NCBI GenBank assembly: GCA_934486965.1 | Contig: CAKSQP010000027.1 | Location: 1 to 16,522 of the forward strand | Reading direction: 5' to 3' | DNA length: 16,522 bases | Source of the DNA: an uncultured Eubacteriales bacterium | GTDB taxonomy: Bacteria > Bacillota > Clostridia > Oscillospirales > UBA644 | Part shown: in pieces, positions 7,227-14,378 of the stretch | Layout: each line of letters opens with the position of its first letter | How positions within the stretch are numbered: position 1 is the stretch's first letter | Program-made: the position numbers and the translations under genes | The notes under the pieces: generated by a model | Told to the model about the DNA's origin: nothing | What the model saw: the letters and a program-made list of their open reading frames with translations, nothing else | The model's database searches: none

Positions 7227-9839
7227 TTACAGACTGCTGTCTGAATTGTTGCTTTTTGCTTCTTTTGAGAGTTTGAAAAGTTCGTTCATCGCCTCGATCG
7301 GCGTAAGAACGGTAACATCAAGATTTACAAGTTTATCTATTATCTGAGAATTTATGTCTGCGGCAAGTGAAAGTTGCGGTTCTTCGCTCTGCACCGCAAC
7401 CGTTTTCGCGTAGTGCGGTCTTTCGCTGTCAAGTTCCTTTAATATTTCTTCGGCGCGCTTGACTACCGATTTCGGAAGTCCCGCAAGTTTCGCAACGTCG
7501 ATGCCGTAACTGTCGTCTGTTCCGCCCGGAACTATCTTACGCAAAAACGTTATGCTGTCTCCCCTTCTTTTTGCGGCGACATTGAAATTCTTCAGGCAAC
7601 CGAATTTTTCTTCAAGCGGAATAAGTTCGTGATAGTGCGTTGCGAACAGCGCTTTCGCTTTTATTCTTTTTGCAACGTGTTCTATAACCGCCTGTGCAAT
7701 GCTCATTCCGTCGAAAGTCGAAGTTCCTCTGCCTATTTCGTCGAAAATAAGAAGACTGCGGGAAGTCGCGTTGTTGAGTATGTATGCGACCTCGTTCATC
7801 TCGACCATAAAGGTGGACTGTCCCGAAGTAAGGTCGTCGGAAGCGCCGACTCTCGTGAATATCTTATCGACAATTCCTATCTGAGCCTGCGTTGCGGGAA
7901 CGAAACTGCCTATCTGAGCCATCAGGACAATGAGCGCGACCTGACGCATATAGGTGGATTTACCCGCCATATTCGGTCCTGTTATGAGGGAGATCATATC
8001 GGTCGAATTATTGAGAAGCGTATTGTTCGGGATAAAGACCTCGTCTTTCACCATTCTTTCAACAACGGGGTGTCTGCCGTCTTTTATATTGATGATGCCG
8101 CCGGGAACTATCTCCGGACAAACATACGAATTTTTGCGGGCGACTGCCGCGAGGGACGCAAAAGCGTCGAGTTCGGAAAGAGCCTCGGCTGTTTCTTTTA
8201 TTCTGTCGAGATTCTGCGCAAGTTCGTTTTTGATAGAAACGAAAACGTCGTTTTCAAGTTTTATTATCGTTTCGTTTGCGGTTAAAAGTTTCGATTCTAT
8301 ATCCTTAAGTTCGGCGGTTATAAATCTTTCGCCGTTTACAAGCGTCTGCTTTCTGATATAGTCTTCCGGAACCATATCCTTAAGCGATTTCGAAACCTCT
8401 ATATAATAACCGAAAACTTTGTTGTAGCCGATTTTTAAGGTTTTTATCCCCGTACGTTCCTTTTCGCGGGCCTCGATACCTGCGATAATGCTCTTATTAT
8501 CGGTAAGGAACGTTTTCAGTTCCGCAATTTCGTTATTGTATGTAGCCTTTATTACGTTGCCCTCTCTCGTCGTTATCGGAGGTTCTTCGACAATTGCGTC
8601 GTCGATAAGTTTATAAAGGTCGTCGAGAGGATCGGTCGTATTAAATACCTGAACAAGAGCGTCGGAAGAAAAGCCCGAAAGTATTTCTCTGAGCCTCGGA
8701 AGGACCGCAAACGACGAAGACAGAGCGCGCATATCGCGCGGATTCAGCGTGTCGTAAACAAGTTTTGAAGAAAGTCTTTCGATGTCTCTTACGCCCGACA
8801 GGAGTTGCTGTATTTCATCGCGTTCTACGGTCTTTGAAAAGAGTTCCGAAACAGCGCCCTGTCTTTTTAATATCTCCTGTATATTTACAAGCGGTCTTTC
8901 AAGGAATTTACGGAGTTTTCTTGCGCCCATTGCGGTCTGGGTCTTATCGAGAACCCAAAGAAGGGACCCTTTTTTCGCCTTGTTCCGCATTGTCTCGGTA
9001 ACTTCAAGATTCCGCCATGTAAAGTAGTCAAGTTCCATAAAGTTCGAACGGTTCGCGAACTGAATGTCCTTGAGATGAGAAAGATCGCAAAGTTGCGTTC
9101 TCGAAAGATAGGAAAGAAGCGCGCCGAAACAGTTTATTGCAATATCGTCCGAAAATCCGTAGTTTTCGTAGTTTGCACCGAGATGAAGAGCCACGGCGGC
9201 TCTCGCGTTTTCTTTTTCGAAATCGGAGGAAAGCCCCTCGGTAAAAACGCAGTTATTCTGCTCGTCGGAGAAATAACTCTTAAGAAACGGCAAAGATTTC
9301 AGGGGAACATTCGAATACGCCTCTTTCGGAGCATATTTCGAAAACTCGCCTATCATTTTGAAGTCGGAATGCTGATATTTTTCCGAAATAAGGACTTCGC
9401 CCGTCGAAATATCGGCGAAAGCGAATATCATTTCCTTTGTCTCTGCGTCGTCGTATATCCCGACGATATAGTTGTTTGTCTTTTCATCGAGCATCTGAGG
9501 CTCGGTGACGGTTCCGGGAGTTACGGTCCGGACGATCTTTCTGCCGATAACGTCGTTTGTTTCGGGATTCTTTATCTGTTCGCATATAGAGACTTTATAG
9601 CCCCTTTGCACAAGACGCGCAATATAAGTGTCGACGCTGTGATAAGGAACTCCGCACATAGGCGCTTTTTCGGGAAGACCGCAGTCCTTTTTCGTAAGCG
9701 TTATATCGAGTTCCTTGCTTGCAAGGACGGCGTCGTCGAAAAACATTTCGTAAAAATCGCCGAGCCTGTAAAAAAGAAGATAATCCTTGTTCTCTTCTTT
9801 CATATCCTTATATTGCTGCATTACCGGTGAAAGAGGCAT
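7227..9839 (-). CDS. mutS: DNA mismatch repair protein MutS
   Basis: MutS dimers recognise mismatches and small loops and use ATP to recruit MutL. The 870-residue protein has the mismatch-reading Phe-X-Glu as F29-Y30-E31 in RLGDFYEMF, then the connector, core and clamp domains. The ABC-type ATPase follows: Walker A GPNMAGKST (621-629), signature region DDLTSGQSTF (668-677), Walker B LLIFDEIGRGTS (696-707) and the ATHYHEL switch (733-739). Near the C-terminus QLSLA (822-826) resembles the beta-clamp binding motif QLSLF but ends in Ala. The closing TPIEAMNELFKL helix is the usual MutS tail. Length is normal for MutS1. It lies 24 bases after the RicA-like gene and 9 bases before mutL, in one operon. 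Confidence 0.98.
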   Translation of the reverse strand: MPLSPVMQQYKDMKEENKDYLLFYRLGDFYEMFFDDAVLASKELDITLTKKDCGLPEKAPMCGVPYHSVDTYIARLVQRGYKVSICEQIKNPETNDVIGRKIVRTVTPGTVTEPQMLDEKTNNYIVGIYDDAETKEMIFAFADISTGEVLISEKYQHSDFKMIGEFSKYAPKEAYSNVPLKSLPFLKSYFSDEQNNCVFTEGLSSDFEKENARAAVALHLGANYENYGFSDDIAINCFGALLSYLSRTQLCDLSHLKDIQFANRSNFMELDYFTWRNLEVTETMRNKAKKGSLLWVLDKTQTAMGARKLRKFLERPLVNIQEILKRQGAVSELFSKTVERDEIQQLLSGVRDIERLSSKLVYDTLNPRDMRALSSSFAVLPRLREILSGFSSDALVQVFNTTDPLDDLYKLIDDAIVEEPPITTREGNVIKATYNNEIAELKTFLTDNKSIIAGIEAREKERTGIKTLKIGYNKVFGYYIEVSKSLKDMVPEDYIRKQTLVNGERFITAELKDIESKLLTANETIIKLENDVFVSIKNELAQNLDRIKETAEALSELDAFASLAAVARKNSYVCPEIVPGGIINIKDGRHPVVERMVKDEVFIPNNTLLNNSTDMISLITGPNMAGKSTYMRQVALIVLMAQIGSFVPATQAQIGIVDKIFTRVGASDDLTSGQSTFMVEMNEVAYILNNATSRSLLIFDEIGRGTSTFDGMSIAQAVIEHVAKRIKAKALFATHYHELIPLEEKFGCLKNFNVAAKRRGDSITFLRKIVPGGTDDSYGIDVAKLAGLPKSVVKRAEEILKELDSERPHYAKTVAVQSEEPQLSLAADINSQIIDKLVNLDVTVLTPIEAMNELFKLSKEAKSNNSDSSL

Positions 9840-9863
9840 TTTAATATCTCCTGATCTTTTGAT

Positions 9864-10259
9864 TTAGTGACAGCCGCCGCAGGTCGAGCAGTCGTGAGTG
9901 CACGAGGGATCTTCGCCCGTAACGTGGAAATTTATTATACCGTAAACTTCGTTTACAAGTTTTTCGACTTCGTTTTTAGCGGCGTTGAAATCGTTATAAG
10001 TTTCATTCTTGAAGATATCCGCATAGAGTTCTCTCATTTTTTCCTGATGCGCGGAAAGTTTCGATTCGTCTTTATCGTTGCCTTTCTGCATTTCTTCGAC
10101 GACGTTCATTTTTTCGACATTGAATTCGCCGATAAGTTTCTGAAGAGTCTCATCGCTGTCGTATTTTGCTTTTGCGGCGTCGTATTCCTCGAATTCCTTG
10201 CTTGAAGTTATCGCTTCTCCGAGTTTATTTGCAAGTTCTTTAATGTTTTCGGTTGCCAT
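9864..10259 (-). CDS. YlbF/YmcA-family protein with C-terminal four-cysteine motif (RicA-like)
   Basis: This 131-residue, mostly helical protein matches the Com_YlbF family (YlbF/YmcA). In Bacillus the YmcA, YlbF and YaaT proteins (RicA, RicF, RicT) form a complex that carries iron-sulfur clusters and affects RNase Y-dependent mRNA maturation, sporulation, competence and biofilm. Residues about 1-110 are the helical domain (ELANKLGEAITSSKEFEEY, NDFNAAKNEVEKLVNEVYGII). The last twelve residues are CTHDCSTCGGCH, giving Cys120, 124, 127 and 130 plus two His, a likely Fe-S or zinc site. Position between miaB and mutS is the same as that of ymcA in Bacillus, except that cotE is missing. I favour the RicA ortholog by synteny, but the terminal cysteines also recall YlbF. 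No yaaT lies in the window. Confidence 0.87.
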   Translation of the reverse strand: MATENIKELANKLGEAITSSKEFEEYDAAKAKYDSDETLQKLIGEFNVEKMNVVEEMQKGNDKDESKLSAHQEKMRELYADIFKNETYNDFNAAKNEVEKLVNEVYGIINFHVTGEDPSCTHDCSTCGGCH

Positions 10260-10282
10260 TTTTGTTCTCCTTTTGTTTTAAT

Positions 10283-11701
10283 TTATATGATCCGGCCGAA
10301 AACGGCCCAGTTCAATGCTTTATCGATTTTAACGGAAACGAACTTTCCGATAATTCCGTCTTCCGCCGGAAATCTGACAATAGTATTATCTTCCGTTCGG
10401 CCCGTCATATTCTCGCTGTCGCCGTCGGGATATCCCTCAACAAGGACCTCAACGGTTTTTCCGAGATATTTTTCGTTTGCCTTTACCGAATTTTCATTCT
10501 GTAAGGCAAGCAGTCTGTTGAATCTTTCGCTTTTTACCGACTGAGGGATCTGCCCGTCCATCGTCGCCGCGGGAGTATTCGGTCTCGGCGAAAAAAGGAA
10601 AGTATAAAGTCCGGAAAACCCGACTTGTTTTATAAGACCGAGCGTTTCTTCAAAATCTTCTTCGGTTTCGGTCGGAAAACCGACAATAACGTCGGAAGTA
10701 AAGGAAACGTCGGGAATTTTCTTTTTTGCATATTCGACGAGCGAAAGATATTTTTCGGCGGTATACCGTCTGTTCATAAGGGAAAGGATTCTGTCGCTCC
10801 CCGACTGGAAAGGCAGGTGTATATGTTTGCAGACCTTGTCACATTCCGCTATCGTATCAAAAAGTTTTTCGGTCGCATCTTTCGGGTGAGACGTCATAAA
10901 ACGTATCCTGAATTTGCCGTCGATATTATTTACGTCACGCAGAAGATCCGCAAAATCGTAACCGATATCAAGGTCTTTGCAGTAAGAATTGACGTTCTGA
11001 CCGAGCAGGGTTATGTCTTTATAGCCCTTTGAAACAAGATCTTTCACTTCGGCTATGACGTCTTCGGGATAACGGCTGTGTTCCCTGCCTCTTACATAAG
11101 GAACAACGCAGTAAGAGCAAAAATTATTGCACCCCGACATAACGGTGACCCATGCCTTAAGTCCGTCTTCTCTTTTGACGGGAACATTTTCGAGAGGAAG
11201 GGTATCTTCGTCGTCGGCGTCCACGACTTTCTTTTCACCCGTGAACAGTTTGCATATATTTTCGGGGAAGCGGCTCAAAGCGTGCGTTCCCATGATCATA
11301 TCGACGTGTTTATATTTCTTGATTTTGTCGACAACGTGCTTTTGCTGGAACATACAGCCGCAAAGAACGATTTTCAGATCGGGATTTTCCCTTTTGTTTT
11401 TGACGAGTGCCCCGAGGTTTCCGAGGATCTTCTGCTCGGCGTGTTCCCTTACCGCGCAGGTGTTGAAAAGAATGATATCCGCAGTTTCTTTGTCTTTCGT
11501 TTCTTCGAAACCCATTTCTTCAAGGAGACCGTTCATTCTTTCGGTGTCATTTTCGTTTTGCTGACAACCGTAAGTATGAGAAAAATATTTCGGACGTTCT
11601 CCTCTGTCTTCGGCAATTTTATCCGTTATTTTCTTTACTTTTGCCGTATATACAGCCTGACCGCCGTCAAGCGTTCTGTCTTTTATTCTGAATTTTTCCA
11701 T
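10283..11701 (-). CDS. miaB: tRNA-2-methylthio-N6-dimethylallyladenosine synthase MiaB
   Basis: MiaB is a radical-SAM methylthiotransferase that turns i6A37, made by MiaA, into ms2i6A37 in tRNA. The 472-residue protein has an N-terminal UPF0004 domain whose three auxiliary-cluster cysteines are Cys46 (YGCQQNENDTE), Cys82 (FNTCAVREHAEQK) and Cys116 (CGCM). The radical-SAM triad is Cys191, Cys195 and Cys198 in SGCNNFCSYCVVPYVRGRE, and a C-terminal TRAM domain covers about 405-472. The HIHLPFQSGSDRIL and SDVIVGFPTETEEDF segments are typical of MiaB rather than MtaB or RimO. An N-terminal extension of about 37 residues precedes the first domain, as in many Firmicutes. It is the first gene of the minus-strand operon, 25 or so bases from a consensus promoter; GGGA lies 8 bases ahead of the ATG. 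Confidence 0.97.
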   Translation of the reverse strand: MEKFRIKDRTLDGGQAVYTAKVKKITDKIAEDRGERPKYFSHTYGCQQNENDTERMNGLLEEMGFEETKDKETADIILFNTCAVREHAEQKILGNLGALVKNKRENPDLKIVLCGCMFQQKHVVDKIKKYKHVDMIMGTHALSRFPENICKLFTGEKKVVDADDEDTLPLENVPVKREDGLKAWVTVMSGCNNFCSYCVVPYVRGREHSRYPEDVIAEVKDLVSKGYKDITLLGQNVNSYCKDLDIGYDFADLLRDVNNIDGKFRIRFMTSHPKDATEKLFDTIAECDKVCKHIHLPFQSGSDRILSLMNRRYTAEKYLSLVEYAKKKIPDVSFTSDVIVGFPTETEEDFEETLGLIKQVGFSGLYTFLFSPRPNTPAATMDGQIPQSVKSERFNRLLALQNENSVKANEKYLGKTVEVLVEGYPDGDSENMTGRTEDNTIVRFPAEDGIIGKFVSVKIDKALNWAVFGRII

Positions 11702-11733
11702 AGTTTTTCCCGTCGCTGATAATATTACACTTT

Positions 11734-11762
11734 ATTATAATATAAATCGACAAAAAAGTAAA
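11734..11762 (-). promoter_or_regulatory. Sigma-A promoter of the miaB-to-lspA operon
   Basis: On the minus strand the sequence reads TTTACT (-35, 11757-11762), a 17-base spacer, then a perfect TATAAT (-10, 11734-11739). Transcription should start near 11727, leaving a leader of about 25 bases before the miaB ATG at 11701. It is the only clear promoter I could find for the eleven-gene run, but promoters inside genes were not systematically searched. Confidence 0.75.
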
Positions 11763-11816
11763 GAGCGAAAATAAAGTTTTTCCGAAAATTTTATAGGAAA
11801 ATTTTTGCCGATTTTA

Positions 11817-11845
11817 TTGATTTTTTCTTTCGGATATGTTAAAAT
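11817..11845 (+). promoter_or_regulatory. Extended -10 promoter of the 138-residue protein gene
   Basis: TTGATT (11817-11822), a 17-base spacer and TAAAAT (11840-11845) with TG one base upstream (11837-11838) form a good extended -10 sigma-A promoter. The expected start site, about seven bases after the -10, is near 11852, which is the first base of the AGGAGG ribosome site (11852-11857). The leader would thus be only about 13 bases. It is divergent from the miaB promoter, with the two -35 elements about 55 bases apart. Confidence 0.7.
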
Positions 11846-11864
11846 TCAGACAGGAGGAGATTCT

Positions 11865-12281
11865 ATGTACCGCGACAGAATTAAGATCCGGAAAGATCCG
11901 CCGAAAGAGAAATACACGGCGGCTGAATTTATTGAAAAACTCGAAAAACATATTGACGAAATCGAATCTGCGATAAAAGAAGACTCAATTGAAATGAAAC
12001 GTATGGACGTTCTCAGAAATCCTATTTTCGGAGAGTATGTCGCCGCACACTGCGAACCGTTTCTTCCGCCGGGGAAACTTGCGGGATTTTACCGCGGAAT
12101 GAACTATATCGCGTCAAAATATCTCGAAGAAGCGAAAGCGTTTCTTGAGTTCTTAAAAGAAAATCCGGAAATCGCGGAAGAGATTGCCCGCAATACCGAA
12201 AAACCCGAAGATACGGTGCCGAAGATTATCCCTGCGCCGCTCGACCCCGACCTCAGACCGCGCGATATGAAAAAACATTAA
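11865..12281 (+). CDS. Unrecognised 138-residue charged helical protein
   Basis: I do not recognise this protein. The start is the ATG at 11865, seven bases after a perfect AGGAGG; the in-frame ATG at 11805 lies upstream of the promoter and is rejected. The 138-residue product has no signal peptide or membrane segment. It is highly charged, with a predicted helical stretch at about 20-45 (EFIEKLEKHIDEIESAIKED), a central segment with NPIFGEYVAAHCEPFLPPGK (about 53-72), a second helix pair (about 78-110) and a Pro-rich C-terminus (IPAPLDPDLRPRD). One cysteine. Base composition matches its neighbours, so recent transfer is not suggested. It is the first gene of the plus-strand group, with its own strong promoter and a consensus ribosome site, which suggests solid expression. 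Probably a lineage-specific conserved cytoplasmic protein; real gene likely, function unknown. Confidence 0.8.
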   Translation: MYRDRIKIRKDPPKEKYTAAEFIEKLEKHIDEIESAIKEDSIEMKRMDVLRNPIFGEYVAAHCEPFLPPGKLAGFYRGMNYIASKYLEEAKAFLEFLKENPEIAEEIARNTEKPEDTVPKIIPAPLDPDLRPRDMKKH

Positions 12282-12299
12282 AAAATCCCGTTTCGGGGG

Positions 12300-12328
12300 T
12301 TTACAAAACCGATATTAAATGCTATAAT
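12300..12328 (+). promoter_or_regulatory. Near-consensus extended -10 promoter ahead of the Cys-rich gene and pgi
   Basis: TTTACA (12300-12305), a 17-base spacer and perfect TATAAT (12323-12328), with TG one base upstream of the -10 (12320-12321), make this the closest to consensus promoter in the window. The start site should be near 12335, some 32 bases before the ATG at 12367. It most likely drives the 67-residue gene and pgi together. A short CCCG-TTT-CGGG hairpin (12287-12297) abuts the -35; it may be a weak end for the upstream transcript. Confidence 0.75.
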
Positions 12329-12366
12329 AAATAAAAGATTCGCTGTGATACGGAAAGGACAGACAA

Positions 12367-12570
12367 ATGCTTTTCAATAAAAAAATGCCGACGGACTGTG
12401 CGTATTGCGAATACGGTTTTCTTCTGACCAACAAGGAGAACTGTATCTGCAAAAAAGACGGACCCGTAAAAAGGCGTTACAAATGCTCAAAATTCAGATA
12501 TGATCCGCTTTTGAGACAACCCGAAAAAGCACCCGAAATAGTCCTTGACGGCGAATACGACATCAACTGA
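12367..12570 (+). CDS. Small five-cysteine protein, putative metal-binding
   Basis: This is a 67-residue protein with cysteines at 11, 14, 26, 28 and 40 (TDCAYC, ENCICKK, YKCSKF), spaced as CX2C-X11-CXC-X11-C, and a basic middle (GPVKRRYK) followed by the segment FRYDPLLRQP. The cysteine spacing suggests a zinc-binding fold or a small redox or Fe-S protein, but I cannot name a family. From memory, similar short cysteine proteins ending in a KFxYDPL-like motif are widespread in Clostridia; I could not check this. The ATG is preceded by AAAGGA, about ten bases upstream, and the gene is 19 bases ahead of the pgi ATG, so the two are almost certainly co-transcribed from the promoter at 12300-12328. 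Nucleic-acid binding or a regulatory role is speculation. Confidence 0.82.
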   Translation: MLFNKKMPTDCAYCEYGFLLTNKENCICKKDGPVKRRYKCSKFRYDPLLRQPEKAPEIVLDGEYDIN

Positions 12571-12589
12571 TAAAGGAAAGGAAATAAAC

Positions 12590-13870
12590 ATGTCCCTCAG
12601 TCTCAACACAAAATATCTTGAAAAATTCGTATCTCCCGAAGAAATAAGCGCATTTTCGGGCTTTGTTTCGGAAGCCCACAAAATGATAAAAGATAAGACC
12701 GGCGCGGGAAACGATTTTCTGGGCTGGACAACTCTCCCCGTCGATTACGACAAAGAAGAGTTCGCAAGAATCAAAGCTGCTGCCGAAAGAATTCAAAAAC
12801 AGAGCCAGGTACTTATAGTTATCGGTATCGGCGGTTCTTATCTCGGAGCGCGTGCGGCTATCGAATTCGTTAAATCCCCGAATTACAATCTTCTTAAAAA
12901 AGACACTCCCGAGATCTATTTTGTAGGAAACGGAATTTCTTCCTCCGCACTGAACGAAGTTCTTTCTCTCTGCGAGGGTAAAGACATTTCCGTCAATATC
13001 ATTTCGAAATCGGGAACAACGACCGAACCCGCCGTTGCTTTCAGAATTTTCAAAAAACTTCTCGAAGACAAATACGGACAAGACGGAGCGAAAAACAGAA
13101 TTTATGCAACGACCGACAAAGCAAAAGGAACACTTAAAGGTCTTGCAGACAAAGAGGGATATGAAACATTTGTCGTTCCCGACGATATCGGCGGAAGATA
13201 TTCGGTCCTCACCGCGGTCGGTCTTCTTCCCATTGCCGTTGCTGGCATTGATATAGACAAACTCATGTCAGGCTATCAGTATTCCGTCCTCAGAAATATC
13301 CTTTACAATAAAGGAAAAACCACCGAAATAACCGTTTCTTACGAACCGTTTATGTGGTGTTTCGGCGAATGGATAAAACAGTTGTTCGGCGAAAGCGAAG
13401 GAAAAACCAACAGAGGCATTTTCCCCTCCGCAATGATATATTCGACCGACCTTCATTCTCTCGGTCAGTATGTTCAGGAAGGTCTTCGCAACCTCTTTGA
13501 AACAGTCGTTTGGATAAAAGAACCGAAATCGGAAGTTATTATCGAAAACGACCCGCAGAATATCGACGGACTCAACTTCTTAAGCGGAAAAACTCTTCAG
13601 TTTGTCGAAGAACAGGCGTTTATCGGAACCTGTCTTGCTCATACCGACGGCGGCGTTCCCAATATCGTCCTTGAACTCGACCGTGCAGACGAAGAAAACC
13701 TCGGATATCTCATCTTCTTCTATGAAAAGGCTTGCGCCCTTTCGGGATACCTGCTCGGAGTAAATCCGTTCAATCAGCCCGGCGTTGAAGCATACAAGAA
13801 GAATATGTTCGCTCTTCTCGGGAAACCCGGATACGAAGAACTCGGCAAAGAACTCGCAAAAAGACTTTAA
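12590..13870 (+). CDS. pgi: Glucose-6-phosphate isomerase
   Basis: Pgi interconverts glucose 6-phosphate and fructose 6-phosphate in the cytoplasm, linking glycolysis, gluconeogenesis and sugar-nucleotide supply. The 426-residue protein is the short Bacillus-type form. It has the first SIS domain with IGIGGSYLGA (78-87), SKSGTTTEPA (139-148) and GGRYS (201-205). The catalytic Glu is in GESEGK (267-272), followed by HSLGQ (289-293), GTCLAHTDGG and the terminal QPGVEAYKKNMF (396-407) carrying the active-site Lys. The ATG at 12590 is chosen because AAAGGAAAGGA precedes it and the protein starts as the family does; the open frame extends upstream only into the 67-residue gene. Codon use is typical of a well-expressed gene. 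Nothing is missing. Confidence 0.97.
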   Translation: MSLSLNTKYLEKFVSPEEISAFSGFVSEAHKMIKDKTGAGNDFLGWTTLPVDYDKEEFARIKAAAERIQKQSQVLIVIGIGGSYLGARAAIEFVKSPNYNLLKKDTPEIYFVGNGISSSALNEVLSLCEGKDISVNIISKSGTTTEPAVAFRIFKKLLEDKYGQDGAKNRIYATTDKAKGTLKGLADKEGYETFVVPDDIGGRYSVLTAVGLLPIAVAGIDIDKLMSGYQYSVLRNILYNKGKTTEITVSYEPFMWCFGEWIKQLFGESEGKTNRGIFPSAMIYSTDLHSLGQYVQEGLRNLFETVVWIKEPKSEVIIENDPQNIDGLNFLSGKTLQFVEEQAFIGTCLAHTDGGVPNIVLELDRADEENLGYLIFFYEKACALSGYLLGVNPFNQPGVEAYKKNMFALLGKPGYEELGKELAKRL

Positions 13871-13925
13871 TCAGGTAACAGTCTTGTTTTTACAAGTCAA
13901 TATATAATAAAAGGAGTGTATCACC

Positions 13926-14330
13926 ATGGTAAAAATCATTATGGGACTTAAGGGCACAGGCAAAACCAAAACTCTTATCGACGGAGTAAACGCAGCGGTT
14001 GCGGAAAATCACGGCAGCGTTGTCTGTATCGAAAAAGGCACAAAACTTCGTTATGACGTTTCTCATCAGGCCCGCCTTATCAGTGCCGATGAATATAGAA
14101 TAGACGACTACGAAAAATTCTTCGGATTTGTAAACGGAATTCTCGCTGCAAACTTCGACATTACTCAACTTTATATCGACTCGATAACCAAGATATGCAA
14201 CGATATCGATATGCAGAAACTTGAAGCATTCATCGATGATCTCGAACATGTTTCGAAAGATACCGATATAATAATCACAGTCAGCGCCGACCCCGCAGAC
14301 GCCCCCGAAAGTATCAAAAATCATTTCTGA
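13926..14330 (+). CDS. Small P-loop NTPase-like protein
   Basis: The 134-residue protein begins with a beta strand and a Walker A motif, GLKGTGKT (residues 7-14). A hydrophobic strand ending in Asp, QLYIDS (81-86), looks like Walker B, and a third strand IIITVSADP (115-123) is a plausible sensor strand. This is a minimal P-loop core without extra domains, so it could be an ATPase or a small nucleotide-binding regulator. Similar short proteins are often annotated only as ATP-binding in Clostridia. An AAAGGAG lies about ten bases before the ATG. A TATAAT at 13903-13908 could be a -10, but I see no good -35, so readthrough from pgi (55 bases upstream) is equally likely. The strong hairpin at 14347-14370 ends the unit. 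The partner and substrate are unknown. Confidence 0.82.
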   Translation: MVKIIMGLKGTGKTKTLIDGVNAAVAENHGSVVCIEKGTKLRYDVSHQARLISADEYRIDDYEKFFGFVNGILAANFDITQLYIDSITKICNDIDMQKLEAFIDDLEHVSKDTDIIITVSADPADAPESIKNHF

Positions 14331-14346
14331 TATACCCATAAATATA

Positions 14347-14378
14347 ACGCCGACAGTTTCCTGTCGGCGTATTTTTTT
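14347..14378 (+). terminator. Intrinsic terminator between convergent genes
   Basis: ACGCCGACAG (14347-14356), loop TTTC and the perfect complement CTGTCGGCGT (14361-14370) form a 10-bp stem, followed by A and seven T on the plus strand (14372-14378). It ends the plus-strand unit that finishes with the P-loop gene. The minus-strand GNAT stop codon lies in the T run (14377-14379), and on the minus strand the stem is followed by a mixed TTATATTTAT, so it may serve both directions, though less well leftward. Confidence 0.9.

Noticed and set aside
7629..8285. Plus-strand open frame (218 codons) opposite the mutS ATPase region
   Set aside because: Mirror frame of the conserved Walker motifs; no ribosome site and no recognisable protein.
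9075..9830. Plus-strand open frame (251 codons) opposite mutS
   Set aside because: Antisense to a fully conserved part of mutS, with low-complexity product and no start signals.
11805..11864. Upstream ATG giving 20 more residues to the 138-residue protein
   Set aside because: It lies upstream of the -35/-10 promoter and has no ribosome site, whereas ATG 11865 follows AGGAGG.
12281..12300. CCCG-TTT-CGGG hairpin as a terminator of the 138-residue gene
   Set aside because: Only four G-C pairs and no T run on the plus strand; on the minus strand a T run follows but no gene enters from that side.
12563..13081. Minus-strand open frame opposite pgi
   Set aside because: pgi is unambiguous on the plus strand and the antisense product has no family features.
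13890..14339. Minus-strand open frame (149 codons) opposite the P-loop gene
   Set aside because: The plus-strand frame has a ribosome site, Walker motifs and a terminator directly after it; the antisense frame would start inside that region without a ribosome site.
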